From Pseudomonadota bacterium (GTDB lineage Bacteria > Pseudomonadota > Alphaproteobacteria > Acetobacterales > Acetobacteraceae): a DNA stretch of 64,000 nucleotides. The stretch covers positions 16,152 to 80,151 of the forward strand of contig JABBOH010000020.1 in the NCBI GenBank assembly GCA_019351895.1, given 5' to 3'. The stretch's first letter is position 1; every line of letters begins with the position of its first letter. The notes under the pieces are model-generated. The model was not told where the DNA came from, did not search any database, and saw nothing but the letters and a program-made list of their open reading frames with translations. The position numbers and the translations under genes were made by a program. Of the stretch, positions 1-8,423 are shown piece by piece.

Positions 1-1
1 C

Positions 2-604
2 ATCCTGTTCAACGGCCAGGAGATCATCGGCTTGCCGCCGCACGAGATCCTGCGCCTCGGTATCGCCCGGACGTTCCAGAACATCCGGCTGTTCGGCACG
101 CTGACGGTCGCGGCGAATATCATGGTCGGCCAGCATGCGCGGCTGAAGGCCGGGCCGATTTCAGCCATCCTGCGCTCTCCGAAGAACCTGCCCGAGGAGA
201 AGGCTGCCCGTGCATGGATCGTCGAGATCGCGCAGATCTTCGGCAACCGGCTGGCGCCGCGCCTCACCCAGACGGTCGTCGGCCTCTCCTACGCGAATCG
301 CCGCCGCGTCGAGATTTCACGCGCGCTGGCCTCCAAGCCTCGCTTGCTTCTGCTGGACGAGCCGACCGCCGGCATGAACACGTCGGAGTCGCTCGAACTC
401 GCGGAGCAGATCAAGGGCCTGCACGCGCTCGGCCTCACCATCCTCATCATCGAGCACAAGCTCGACGTGGTGACGCGGATCGCCGACAAGGTCATCGTGC
501 TCGACCATGGCGACAAGCTGACCGAGGGGCTGCCCGACGAGGTCCGCCGCAATGAGGCCGTGCTGGAAGCCTATCTCGGCCGGGGAGCCGCCGCGCATGC
601 TTGA
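2..604 (+). CDS. livG: Branched-chain amino acid ABC transporter ATPase LivG (5' truncated)
   Basis: This is the C-terminal 200 residues of a LivG-type ATPase; the reading frame is open to the window edge, so the start and Walker A motif lie upstream. Visible are the region around AFQ-like RTFQNIRLF, an ABC signature in the slightly unusual form LSYANRRRVE, Walker B LLLLDEPTAGMN and the switch histidine in IIEHKLD. LivG pairs with LivF to drive import of leucine/isoleucine/valine or related amides through LivHM. The stop overlaps the livF start by 8 bp, so the two are translationally coupled. The substrate cannot be told from the ATPase alone. Confidence 0.88.
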   Translation: MLFNGQEIIGLPPHEILRLGIARTFQNIRLFGTLTVAANIMVGQHARLKAGPISAILRSPKNLPEEKAARAWIVEIAQIFGNRLAPRLTQTVVGLSYANRRRVEISRALASKPRLLLLDEPTAGMNTSESLELAEQIKGLHALGLTILIIEHKLDVVTRIADKVIVLDHGDKLTEGLPDEVRRNEAVLEAYLGRGAAAHA

Positions 605-1319
605 GTTCCGCAACGTCAACACCTACTACGGCGACCTGCACGTTCTGAAGAACGTGAACTACAACCTTGGCGCGGGCGAGATCATCTGCCTGCTCGGCGG
701 CAATGCCTGCGGCAAGTCGACGACCATGAAGACCATCATGGGCATCGTGCGGCCGACGAGCGGCGAGGTCATCTTCGAGGGGCAGCGCATCGACAAGCTC
801 TCAACAGCCGAGCGCGTGCGTCGCGGCATCGCGCCGGTGCTGGAGGCGCGACGGCTGTTCCCCCGCATGACAGTGTTCGAGAACCTGGAGATGGGCGCCT
901 TCACCCGCAAGCGCGGCCCCGAGTTCAACGAGGATCTCGATCGCGTCTACACGCTGTTTCCCCGGGTGAAGGAGCGTCGGGACCAGCAGGCGGGCACGCT
1001 CTCCGGTGGCGAGCAGCAGATGGTCGCGATCGGCCGGGCGCTGATGGCGCGGCCCAAGCTCATCTGCATGGACGAGCCGTCCATGGGCCTCTCGCCGCTT
1101 TTCGTCGAGCAGACCTTCGAGATCATCCAGACCATCAACCGCCAGGGCGTCACGATCTTCATGGTCGAGCAGAATGCGGCCATGGCGCTGTCCATCGCCC
1201 ATCGCGCCTATGTGCTGCAGACCGGGCAGGTCGTGCTGTCGGGTCCGGCCTCCGAGCTGCGGGAGAACGAGCAGATCCGCGAGGCCTATCTCGGCGAGAT
1301 GCAGGTCGCCGCCGAATAA
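597..1319 (+). CDS. livF: Branched-chain amino acid ABC transporter ATPase LivF
   Basis: A complete 240-residue ABC ATPase. Walker A is GGNACGKST near residues 34-42, the signature is LSGGEQQMVAIGRALM, and Walker B is LICMDEPSMGLS, a form typical of LivF. The start is taken at the ATG at 597 because the family begins with the MLEFRNVNTYYG-like beta strand; an upstream in-frame start at 552 would add 15 residues read through livG. It lies last in the liv operon, overlapping livG. It should act as a cytoplasmic subunit of a high-affinity uptake system for branched-chain amino acids or amides. Confidence 0.9.
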   Translation: MLEFRNVNTYYGDLHVLKNVNYNLGAGEIICLLGGNACGKSTTMKTIMGIVRPTSGEVIFEGQRIDKLSTAERVRRGIAPVLEARRLFPRMTVFENLEMGAFTRKRGPEFNEDLDRVYTLFPRVKERRDQQAGTLSGGEQQMVAIGRALMARPKLICMDEPSMGLSPLFVEQTFEIIQTINRQGVTIFMVEQNAAMALSIAHRAYVLQTGQVVLSGPASELRENEQIREAYLGEMQVAAE

Positions 1320-1326
1320 GCCCGCG

Positions 1327-1818
1327 ATGACGGTTCTCTACGTCGATGGCGATGCCTGCCCGGTGCGCGACGAGGTCTATCGCGTGGCCGACCGACTGAA
1401 CCTTCGGGTTTTCGTCGTCGCCAACGGCTCGCGCCCCATCCGCCCGACGGGGCGTCCCAACGTCGAGATGATCACGGTCGAGGCCGGGGCCGATGTCGCC
1501 GACGACTGGATCGCCGACCGCATCGAGGCAGGCGACGTGTGCATCACCTCCGACATTCCGCTGGCGGCGCGCTGCCTCGCGAAAGGCGCTCGCGCCCTGT
1601 CGCCCAAGGGCCACAACTGGACCACGGACAACATCGGCAGCGCGCTGGCGGGGCGCGCGGTCGCCGAGCATCTCCGGGCGACGGGGATCAATACCGGCGG
1701 TCCGGCGGCGCTGACGAAGGAGGACCGCTCGCGGTTCCTGGCAGCGCTCGATGCGGCCATCCAGTCGGCGCGCAGACGGCCGCCGCCGCGGCTGACGGTG
1801 CCGCCCGGAGGCTTTTGA
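1327..1818 (+). CDS. YaiI/YqxD family protein (DUF188)
   Basis: 163 residues, normal for the family. The N-terminus YVDGDACPVRDE is the hallmark DUF188 motif, with further conserved acidic and serine residues in CITSDIPLAARC and the SPKGHNWTTDNI segment. The fold is related to PIN/NYN-type nucleases, so a nucleic-acid hydrolase role is often suspected, but no function is established for the family. It starts 7 bp after livF and is probably co-transcribed by read-through; the neighbours give no clue to function. Confidence 0.88.
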   Translation: MTVLYVDGDACPVRDEVYRVADRLNLRVFVVANGSRPIRPTGRPNVEMITVEAGADVADDWIADRIEAGDVCITSDIPLAARCLAKGARALSPKGHNWTTDNIGSALAGRAVAEHLRATGINTGGPAALTKEDRSRFLAALDAAIQSARRRPPPRLTVPPGGF

Positions 1819-1833
1819 CCGAGATGGGCCGTC

Positions 1834-2802
1834 TCAGGCCGCGCGGGTGATCTGCTCGGCGGCCACGATGCGATCCCGCCCGGCCTGCTTGGCCGCGTAG
1901 AGGGCCTGATCCGCCCGTTCGATCAGCACGGTCGGCTCGACGATCGGCGGCGGGATTGAGACGGCGAGGCCCACGCTGATGGTGACGATGCTGCGCTCCC
2001 AGGCGTCATGGGGAATGTTGAGGCTTCGGACGGCGGCGAGCAACTCCCTCGCCACGGCATGAGCGCCGGCCTCGTCCGTATCGGGGAGAAGGACCGCGAA
2101 TTCCTCGCCGCCGTAGCGGGCGACGAGGTCGCTCGGCCGGCGGACAGCGCTCTGCAAAGCGGCGGCGATGCGCTTGAGACAGAGGTCGCCGCGGATATGG
2201 CCATAGAGATCGTTGTAATTCTTGAACTTGTCGACATCGACGAGCAGGAGTGCCAGGCCCCGCTTCATGCGCATCGACCGCTTCACCTCGCCCGCCACCA
2301 CATGGTCGAACTGCCGGCGATTGGCGATGGCGGTCAGGCTGTCGGTGAGCGCGATCTTCTCCAGGATGCGCGCCATCTGGTTCAGCGTTATGCCGAGGGT
2401 GCGCATGTCGGGCATATAGAGCCCGCCGACATCCACCTGCGTGTCGAGTTGCCCATCAGCGAGGCGGGAGGCAGCGAAGGTGAGGCGGCGCATCGGCCGC
2501 AGCAGCCGGAACTCGATCACGACAGCCATCAGCCCAGCCGCGGCGACAACCGAACAAACACCCAAACTCAATTGCCAGAGGGCGGCGACGGCCGCATCGT
2601 GCAAAGCCGTTTGATGCCCGTCCCGTTGCAGAATGGTCGCCAGCTGATATCGGTCCCGCTCCGAGACGATGAGCAGGATGAGGAGTGGGAGGGTGATGAT
2701 CGCGATAACGATTGCCGCCCGGGCCTGGACGCCTTGCGGTATCAATCGGCGCAGCCGGTGACGGCGCGAAGGAAGCGATGTTCCCAGCATGACTATTGCC
2801 AT
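1834..2802 (-). CDS. Membrane-bound diguanylate cyclase (GGDEF)
   Basis: 322 residues predicted to make cyclic di-GMP. Two hydrophobic segments (about residues 29-45 and 76-95) flank a short periplasmic stretch, followed by a HAMP-like linker beginning RLLRPMRRLT and a C-terminal GGDEF domain. The active-site motif is RYGGEEF, intact, and an inhibitory I-site RPSD lies five residues upstream, so product inhibition is expected. ALTDSLTAIANRR marks the domain entrance. The start is the ATG at 2802; the frame stays open further upstream but would run into the neighbouring gene. Separated by 59 bp from the operon upstream and convergent with the DUF188 gene. Confidence 0.85.
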   Translation of the reverse strand: MAIVMLGTSLPSRRHRLRRLIPQGVQARAAIVIAIITLPLLILLIVSERDRYQLATILQRDGHQTALHDAAVAALWQLSLGVCSVVAAAGLMAVVIEFRLLRPMRRLTFAASRLADGQLDTQVDVGGLYMPDMRTLGITLNQMARILEKIALTDSLTAIANRRQFDHVVAGEVKRSMRMKRGLALLLVDVDKFKNYNDLYGHIRGDLCLKRIAAALQSAVRRPSDLVARYGGEEFAVLLPDTDEAGAHAVARELLAAVRSLNIPHDAWERSIVTISVGLAVSIPPPIVEPTVLIERADQALYAAKQAGRDRIVAAEQITRAA

Positions 2803-2861
2803 ACCATGCTCGGGCCAAGGGAACAGTGGGTTTTTTGGACAGAAGTTGCATTGACAGAATT

Positions 2862-3686
2862 TTATGATGCCCAAAGGGCTAGTGCGGTCTCCCGAAGGGT
2901 GAGCGCCTCTGCCCAGCGGTCCGTCTGGTCGCGTCCGTCCTCGGCCGTTATGGCGTAGGGAGCGGGTCCCAACTCGCAGGTGAAGGTCAGAGTGTCGTCG
3001 GCTCCGGCACGCTGGCGCCAGCTGCGGAACCCTGCTGCCCACCAGGTCTGGAACTGCCGGAACCAATCCTGGTGTTGCGGAAACGAAAGCTCGAGCTGTA
3101 CCTGATGCGGCCCGGCAACGCGGCCGTGCAGGGCCCAGGCACGCCCCAGGATCCGGTCGATCATCGCCGCGATATCGTTTCGGACCGGCGGGCTGATTTC
3201 CCTTGCGACAACATAATGGGAGAGATCGGCAGTGAAACGGAGCAACGGGAAGGCGTCCATCAGCGCCATGGTGAACAGCAGATCATTGGTCATCCGGCCG
3301 CGATGCGTTTCGATATAGACCGGCACGCCGGCACGCTCGGCCGAGCGGTGCCAGCCCTCCAGGATCGGCAGGCAATCGGAGACCGTCATCGGGCAGATGT
3401 CGGGCTGGACAGTGATGTGATGGCAGCCGAACTCCGCTGCCATCTCCAGCGCCGGCGCGAGTTCCTCGACGTTGCGGGGGAAGGCCTGGCCCTCGATGCC
3501 GAGCTTGTGCCGGCGCAGCAGCGTCATCAGCGGCGCGACATGGTGGCGGTCGTAGAAATGGTCGGTCACGCCGTCGAAGCCGGCGGCGGCGATGCGCTCG
3601 ACCTTCTCCTCCAGACGGAGTTCGCGCTCCTCCGACCGCAGGCGCTCCATTCCCCAGAGCGACTGGAAGACGAGCAGCTTCTGCAC
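2862..3686 (-). CDS. Sugar phosphate isomerase/epimerase-like TIM barrel (MocC/IolE-like)
   Basis: A 274-residue xylose-isomerase-like TIM-barrel protein (AP endonuclease family 2). Recognisable elements are AAAGFDGVTDHF near the N-terminus, HHITVQPDICP, VYIETHRGRMTND with the metal-binding Glu/His, and FTADLSHYVVAREI with the Asp/His pair, followed by a late acidic segment FTCELGPAPYA. Relatives include inosose dehydratase/isomerase and MocC of the rhizopine pathway. It sits 2 bp after the ferredoxin reductase gene at the end of the moc-like operon, so I infer that it works on the polyol or inositol-type product of the monooxygenase. The exact reaction is unknown. Confidence 0.75.
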   Translation of the reverse strand: MQKLLVFQSLWGMERLRSEERELRLEEKVERIAAAGFDGVTDHFYDRHHVAPLMTLLRRHKLGIEGQAFPRNVEELAPALEMAAEFGCHHITVQPDICPMTVSDCLPILEGWHRSAERAGVPVYIETHRGRMTNDLLFTMALMDAFPLLRFTADLSHYVVAREISPPVRNDIAAMIDRILGRAWALHGRVAGPHQVQLELSFPQHQDWFRQFQTWWAAGFRSWRQRAGADDTLTFTCELGPAPYAITAEDGRDQTDRWAEALTLRETALALWAS

Positions 3687-3688
3687 GG

Positions 3689-4954
3689 TCAGGCGGCCAG
3701 GGATTCGGCGGCGAGCAGCGCCTTGAGCTTGACCAAGGGGTCGGCGAGCGCCGTCTCGGGCGGGTGGGCGCGTCTGGCGATGAGCATCTCGGCGAGCCGG
3801 ATTTCGCGCGCGACCTTGCCGATCGGCCCGAAGGCGCTGGCACCCACGAGGCGCCCGTCCCTCAGGTGGAAATGGAGCGTCGTCCCCCCGAGGTCGCGGG
3901 TGACGACCGTGTCGCCCTCGTCAGGCAACCCGGCGATCTGCAATGTCTGGTCGTGCTGGTCGGACCAGAACCAGGGGACCGCGTCGAAGGCGGCGGTCGC
4001 GCCGAGCATGACCCGCGCGGCGTGCCGGCCCTGATCCTGGGCATTGCGCCATGCCTCCAGCCGCAGCCGGCGGCCGCCGAAAAGCGGGTGCGGGAAGCTG
4101 CAACAATCGCCGGCGGCGAGGATGTCGGCATCGTCCGTCACCAGCCGCTCATCGACGCGGATGCCGTTTTCGATCGTGAGGCCCGCCCGTTCGGCGAGGG
4201 CGGTCTCCGGGATCGCGCCGATGCCGGCGATGATTGCGTCGCAGACAAGCCGCGTGCCGTCGGCGAGCACCACCACCTCCGCAACGCCCTCGCGCTCGAT
4301 CCGGGCGAGGCCGACGCCCGCGATGATCCGGATACCGGCGGCCTCATGAGCCGCGGCGACCGTGGCGGCGACTGCGGCGGGCACGGCGCGCCCGAGAATA
4401 CGGGGCGCCATTTCAACCACGGTGACGGAGCAACCACGGGCAAGCGCGCTGCCGGCGATCTCTAGGCCGATGAACCCGCCGCCGATGACGACGAGGCGAC
4501 GGCCGGGCTGAAGGCGCGTGCGCATGGCGAGGGCATCGGAGAAGTCGCGCAGGTAAAGGACGTTGTCGGGACCGGCCCCGGGGAGGTTCAGCCGGCGCGG
4601 CCGGGCGCCGGTCGTCAGCAGCAGCTTCGCATAGGGAATGCGCGTGCGGTCATCGCAGAGCACCGTATGGCCGGACCGGTCGATCCCCGTCACCAATACC
4701 CCTGGGACGTGGCGGATGCCGTGGTCGGCGAGTTGCGCCTCGCTGAGGATGGTGGCGGCGGCAGGCTCCTCGACCGCGGTCATCGCTGCCTTCGAGAGCG
4801 GCGGCCGCTCGTAGGGGAGGCGGCGTTCCTCGCCGATCAGCGTGACCGTGCCGGAGTATCCCGCCTCGCGGAGGGTCATGGCGGCGCGGGCGCCCGCTTC
4901 ACCGGCGCCGACGATGACCATTCCGCGCGCCACGTGGGAGGATGCATCCGTCAT
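3689..4954 (-). CDS. mocF: FAD-dependent ferredoxin reductase (MocF-like)
   Basis: 421 residues of the ferredoxin-reductase flavoprotein family that supplies electrons from NAD(P)H to a small iron-sulfur protein. The N-terminal FAD-binding motif is IVGAGEAGARAA, followed by LPYERPPLSK, which is typical of BenC/CamA/RedA-like reductases. A second dinucleotide site is VIGGGFIGLEIAGSA, and ADILAAGDCC marks the second FAD contact. The start is the ATG at 4954; upstream in-frame sequence overlaps the Rieske gene. It is 8 bp downstream of the mocE-like gene, which is its obvious partner. The moc name rests on the three-gene context; a generic Rieske-system reductase is the alternative. Confidence 0.85.
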   Translation of the reverse strand: MTDASSHVARGMVIVGAGEAGARAAMTLREAGYSGTVTLIGEERRLPYERPPLSKAAMTAVEEPAAATILSEAQLADHGIRHVPGVLVTGIDRSGHTVLCDDRTRIPYAKLLLTTGARPRRLNLPGAGPDNVLYLRDFSDALAMRTRLQPGRRLVVIGGGFIGLEIAGSALARGCSVTVVEMAPRILGRAVPAAVAATVAAAHEAAGIRIIAGVGLARIEREGVAEVVVLADGTRLVCDAIIAGIGAIPETALAERAGLTIENGIRVDERLVTDDADILAAGDCCSFPHPLFGGRRLRLEAWRNAQDQGRHAARVMLGATAAFDAVPWFWSDQHDQTLQIAGLPDEGDTVVTRDLGGTTLHFHLRDGRLVGASAFGPIGKVAREIRLAEMLIARRAHPPETALADPLVKLKALLAAESLAA

Positions 4955-4962
4955 GCGCGGGA

Positions 4963-5277
4963 TCAGGCGAGGTCGACGAGGACGCGCCCGGCCTCGACCT
5001 TGACGGGGTAGGTCTTGAGATTGATGCAGGCGGGCGCGCCCTTGGCCTGCCCGGTCGGTATGTCGAAGCGGCCGTTGTGCTTGGGGCACTCGATTGTCTT
5101 GCCCATCACCAAGCCGTCGGCGAGGTGGACGTTCTCGTGGGTGCAGAGCCCGCCGGTCGCGAAGAAGCGATCGTTCTCCAGCCGGTAGATGGCGAGGGTG
5201 ACCCCGCCGTGGTCGAAGCGGATTACGTCCTCTTCCTCGATATCGTCCGCGGCGCAAGCCTCGATCCATTCGCTCAT
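4963..5277 (-). CDS. mocE: Rieske [2Fe-2S] ferredoxin (MocE family)
   Basis: A 104-residue single-domain Rieske ferredoxin. The two cluster-binding motifs are CTH (in GLCTHENVHL) and CPKH (in IECPKHNGRFD), the C-x-H and C-x2-H pairs that ligate the cluster. The N-terminus MSEWIEACAADDIEEED is acidic, as in MocE-type ferredoxins. Start ATG at 5277 is the natural family start. It lies 41 bp after the desaturase-like gene and directly before its reductase, so electrons should pass NAD(P)H to MocF-like to MocE-like to the membrane di-iron enzyme. Confidence 0.9.
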   Translation of the reverse strand: MSEWIEACAADDIEEEDVIRFDHGGVTLAIYRLENDRFFATGGLCTHENVHLADGLVMGKTIECPKHNGRFDIPTGQAKGAPACINLKTYPVKVEAGRVLVDLA

Positions 5278-5318
5278 GATTGACGTGTCCCTGAGGTGTT
5301 TTTGATGGTTCGCGGGCG

Positions 5319-6410
5319 TCAGGCGGCGGTCGCGAGACGATCCGCAGGTAGCGCCGTCGCCGTGGCCGGCAGAACACGGATCACATGGTAATCCGGATCG
5401 CGGCGCTGACGGAGCACCGCCGGGATGATCTCCCGGTAGGCGGCGAGCAGGCTTGGATAGGCGGGCGGGCATTCCGCCTTGATTGCCTCATGCAGCGCCG
5501 GCAGCGCGTGGTAGGGCACCATCGGAAACATGTGGTGCTCCACATGGTAGTTCATGTTCCAGTAGAGGAAACGCGAGACGGGGTTCATGTAGACCGTGCG
5601 GCTGTTCAGCCGATGGTCGAGCACGTCCTCGGACAGCCCGGCGTGCTGCGTCACGCCAAAGACGATGGTGAGCCAGCCGCCATAGAGCGTGGGCAGCCCG
5701 ATCAGCATGGCCGGGATCCAGCTGTGCAGCGCCATGCAGGCGATCACGACCGCCGCGAGGATCGCGAGGTAGATGCGGGCGGTGCGGAAAACCTTGTGGC
5801 GCTCCATCTCTGGGATGAAGGTCGCCTCCTCCGCATTCAGACGGCCCCGCGCATGCAGCACGAGCTTGCCGAGCGCGAACCACGTCGTCTTGATGGCGAA
5901 AAGATTCAGCAGCAGGCCCAGGATGTCGGGTGGGCGCTTGACCGAGATCTCGGGGTCGCGGCCGACGATGATCGTATCCGTGTGGTGGCGCGTATGGCTC
6001 CACCGCCAGACGGTCGGCTCCCGCATGATCATGAAGCAGGCGAGGTTGTAGACCGCGTCGTTCATCCACCCTGTCTTGAAGGCTGTGCCGTGGCCGCATT
6101 CATGCCAGCGGGAGTCCGAGGCCGAGCCGTAGAGCACGCCGTAGGCAATGAAGAAGGGAACGGCGACCCAGTGGCCCCAGAGCAGGACGCCGGCGCTGCC
6201 GAACAGGATGAGCGCGCCGATCCAAAGCGCCGTGTCGCGGATAGCGGGGCCGTCCTTGCGGCGCATCAGCTCCTTGAGCTGCTTGCGGGGGATCGGCGTC
6301 GTATACCAGGTGGCGGAGGCAAGGCCGCGTTCCTCGGCCCGGCGCGCTTCCGCGCCGACGAGGCTGTAATCGCGGCCTGCGGCCATCCGAGGCGCGGCGG
6401 CTGAGCTCAT
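5319..6410 (-). CDS. mocD: Membrane di-iron monooxygenase, fatty acid desaturase family (MocD-like)
   Basis: 363 residues with the three histidine boxes of the membrane desaturase/hydroxylase family: HECGH at 103-107, HTRHH at 139-143 and HVEHH at 289-293, plus a histidine in TQHAG near 256. Several hydrophobic helices occur (about 61-95, 115-130, 165-185, 212-250). In Sinorhizobium, MocD with MocE and MocF is implicated in demethylating 3-O-methyl-scyllo-inosamine (a rhizopine). The same trio here makes an analogous O-demethylase or hydroxylase likely, but a lipid or other substrate cannot be excluded. First gene of the operon, divergent from a LacI-type regulator. Confidence 0.82.
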   Translation of the reverse strand: MSSAAAPRMAAGRDYSLVGAEARRAEERGLASATWYTTPIPRKQLKELMRRKDGPAIRDTALWIGALILFGSAGVLLWGHWVAVPFFIAYGVLYGSASDSRWHECGHGTAFKTGWMNDAVYNLACFMIMREPTVWRWSHTRHHTDTIIVGRDPEISVKRPPDILGLLLNLFAIKTTWFALGKLVLHARGRLNAEEATFIPEMERHKVFRTARIYLAILAAVVIACMALHSWIPAMLIGLPTLYGGWLTIVFGVTQHAGLSEDVLDHRLNSRTVYMNPVSRFLYWNMNYHVEHHMFPMVPYHALPALHEAIKAECPPAYPSLLAAYREIIPAVLRQRRDPDYHVIRVLPATATALPADRLATAA

Positions 6411-6499
6411 TCGATTTCCTCCGTTCTTGCCTCGGCTATATCGCAGCCATGCCGGAGGATAATCAGTCCGATTGAGGGTTTCCCCTCATCCCGGATAGG

Positions 6500-6512
6500 A
6501 TCGGGCCCCGAT
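6500..6512. promoter_or_regulatory. Candidate operator between moc-like operon and lacI-type gene
   Basis: The perfect inverted repeat ATCGGG-C-CCCGAT sits 12-24 bp before the regulator start, inside a larger CTCATC/GATGAG inverted repeat (6485-6516). The 113-bp intergenic region must hold both divergent promoters. LacI proteins often bind such palindromes and repress both themselves and the neighbouring operon. Only the symmetry is seen; binding is inferred. Confidence 0.35.
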
Positions 6513-6523
6513 GAGAGGTGGCC

Positions 6524-7537
6524 ATGGAACGCGGGAAGAGCCGGGCGGGGCTTGAGGATGTGGCGCGCCGCGCCGGGGTCGGTCTGGCGACGGTCGACCG
6601 CGTGTTGAACGAGCGCGGCAGCGTCTCGGCGCCGACGGAGCGCCGGGTGATCGAGGCGGCCCGCGCGCTCGGGCTGCGGCGGGTGCTGCCCGTTCCGCAC
6701 GCCCCGCAGGTGCGGATCGAGGTCATGCTGGCGCAGTCTCCGACGCCGTTTCTGCGGCGGTTGTCGCAAGCCATGGCGCAGGTCGCGGCCACCCTCGACC
6801 GCTCGGTCGTCGTGCTGCGCACGAGCATCGACATGAGCGACCCGGCGAGCGTCGCGCCGCGCATCGCCGCGTGCCGCGCCGACGGCATCATCATCTATTG
6901 CGAGGAACACCCGGCCAATGTCGCGGCCATCGCGGCCTCCACCGCGGCGGGGCGGCCGGTGATCTGCGTGGTGACGGATGTGCCGGATGCGCCGCGCGCG
7001 GCCTATGTCGGCATCGACCATGCGAAGGCCGGCCGGACGGCAGCGTTTTTCGCGGCGCGCTTGGCTCGCCCGCCGGACGCGGCGCTGATTCTGTCGACGA
7101 GCATCGGGTTTCGCGCGCACAAGCAGCGTATCGACGGGTTCCGCGAGGCCATGGCGCTGCATGCCCCCGGGGCTGTGGTGGCGCCCGTGATGGCGACGGC
7201 CGACGATCCCGGCCGCGCCTACCACCAACTGACCCGGGCGCTGCGGCAGACCGCCGGCACCGTTGCCGTCTACAACACAGGTGGCGGCAACACGGGCGTC
7301 GCCGACGCGATCCGCGATGCGGGTCGCCGGTCAGATGTCTTGTTCGTCGGCCATGAACTCACCGAGGAAAGCGCCGCCCTGCTCCGGGACGGATCGATGG
7401 CGGTCGCGATCGATCAGGCGCCCGAGTTGCAGGCACGGCGGTCGATCGATCTCATGCTTCACCGGCTGGGAGTGACGCCCGCAGAGCCGGTGGCGAGCGA
7501 GATCGCCTTCACGCTCCATACGGCGGAGAACTGCTGA
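6524..7537 (+). CDS. LacI family transcriptional regulator
   Basis: 337 residues. The N-terminal helix-turn-helix is LEDVARRAGVGLATVDRVLN, followed by ERRVIEAARALG, the usual LacI hinge lead-in. The rest is a periplasmic-binding-protein-like effector domain similar to sugar or inositol-type sensors (DGIIIYCEEH, VCVVTDVP-like segment, YVGIDHAKAGRTAA). Start ATG at 6524 is chosen because GAGAGG lies at a good distance; a GTG at 6518 is the alternative. It is divergent from the moc-like operon and is its likely repressor, with a polyol or inositol derivative as the likely inducer. Classical moc loci use a different regulator, MocR. Confidence 0.88.
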   Translation: MERGKSRAGLEDVARRAGVGLATVDRVLNERGSVSAPTERRVIEAARALGLRRVLPVPHAPQVRIEVMLAQSPTPFLRRLSQAMAQVAATLDRSVVVLRTSIDMSDPASVAPRIAACRADGIIIYCEEHPANVAAIAASTAAGRPVICVVTDVPDAPRAAYVGIDHAKAGRTAAFFAARLARPPDAALILSTSIGFRAHKQRIDGFREAMALHAPGAVVAPVMATADDPGRAYHQLTRALRQTAGTVAVYNTGGGNTGVADAIRDAGRRSDVLFVGHELTEESAALLRDGSMAVAIDQAPELQARRSIDLMLHRLGVTPAEPVASEIAFTLHTAENC

Positions 7538-7551
7538 CGATCGATCCGCGA

Positions 7552-7935
7552 CTAGCCGGGCGCGGTGTCCTGGCGGATGGGTCTCGGTTTCCGGTTCTCG
7601 TCGATGGCCACGAAGGTGAAGACCGCTTTCGTGACCGGGATCGTTTCGGTCTGGTAGCGCGTCCGCCGCTCAGCCTCCACCGTGATCTTCATCGAGGTGC
7701 GGCCCATCGAAAGCAGATCGGCGTAGAAGCTGACTTCGTCGCCCACCTGAACCGGCGACAGGAACGCCATCCCGTCGACCGCCGCGGTGACGCAGCGGCC
7801 TTTGGCGATGCGATGCGCGAGATTGCCCGCCGCAAGGTCCATCTGCGCCATCAGCCAGCCGCCGAAAATATCACCCGACGGGTTGGTATCCGCCGGCATG
7901 GCGATCACGCGGATCAGCGGCTCGCGCATTGCCAT
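7552..7935 (-). CDS. Acyl-CoA thioesterase, YciA-like hotdog protein
   Basis: 127 residues, a single hotdog domain. The sequence carries the YciA-type active-site region, NPSGDIFGGWLMAQMDLAAGN, with the conserved aspartate after the glycine-rich start of the helix, followed by DGMAFLSPVQVGDEVSFYA. Such enzymes hydrolyse short- to long-chain acyl-CoA in the cytosol. Convergent with the LacI-type gene (14 bp apart) and 12 bp after the thioredoxin gene, so it may share the trxA transcript. Function assignment is by family; chain-length preference is unknown. Confidence 0.88.
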   Translation of the reverse strand: MAMREPLIRVIAMPADTNPSGDIFGGWLMAQMDLAAGNLAHRIAKGRCVTAAVDGMAFLSPVQVGDEVSFYADLLSMGRTSMKITVEAERRTRYQTETIPVTKAVFTFVAIDENRKPRPIRQDTAPG

Positions 7936-7947
7936 GCCGGCAAATCC

Positions 7948-8274
7948 TTAGAGGCTGCGCTCGATCCAAGCCTTGAGCACGCTCTTTGGCGCGGCGCCGA
8001 CCTGGGTGGCGGCCGGTTTGCCGTCCTTGAACAGGATCAGCGTCGGAATACCACGGACGGCGTAATTATTCGGCGTCTCCGGGTTTTCGTCGATGTTAAC
8101 TTTGGCGATTGTAATTTTGCCGGCGTATTCGGCAGAGATTTCTTCGAGCGCCGGTGAGATGGCGCGGCAGGGACCGCACCATTCCGCCCAGAAATCGACA
8201 ACGACAGGGCCTTGCGCCTGAAGGACATCGGTCGCGAAGCTTGCGTCGGTTACAGCCTTGGTATTGCCAGCCAT
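7948..8274 (-). CDS. trxA: Thioredoxin
   Basis: 108 residues with the canonical WCGPC redox site in [15 protein letters not shown], the cis-proline in GIPTL, and [14 protein letters not shown] ahead of it. It reduces protein disulfides in the cytosol. The ATG at 8274 is chosen over the one at 8286 because AGG precedes it by six bases and the length fits TrxA. In many alphaproteobacteria trxA follows addA; here a gene of opposite orientation is inserted between them. Confidence 0.93.
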   Translation of the reverse strand: MAGNTKAVTDASFATDVLQAQGPVVVDFWAEWCGPCRAISPALEEISAEYAGKITIAKVNIDENPETPNNYAVRGIPTLILFKDGKPAATQVGAAPKSVLKAWIERSL

Positions 8275-8423
8275 GAGGAGCCTCATCTTCAAGCCGCACC
8301 CTTCGGCGCGGGCGTTGGTTGCATAGCAGCGAAGGTGGGGCATCCGAAGCGCTTGGGCAAGCGTAGGCTTCCGAGGACCAGTGGTGCCGGTAGGGCAGAT
8401 CCTCGCAGACTGCAGACACAAGG

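Noticed and set aside
5385..6404. 339-codon plus-strand frame across the mocD-like gene
   Set aside because: Opposite strand of a gene with all three histidine boxes; no independent evidence.
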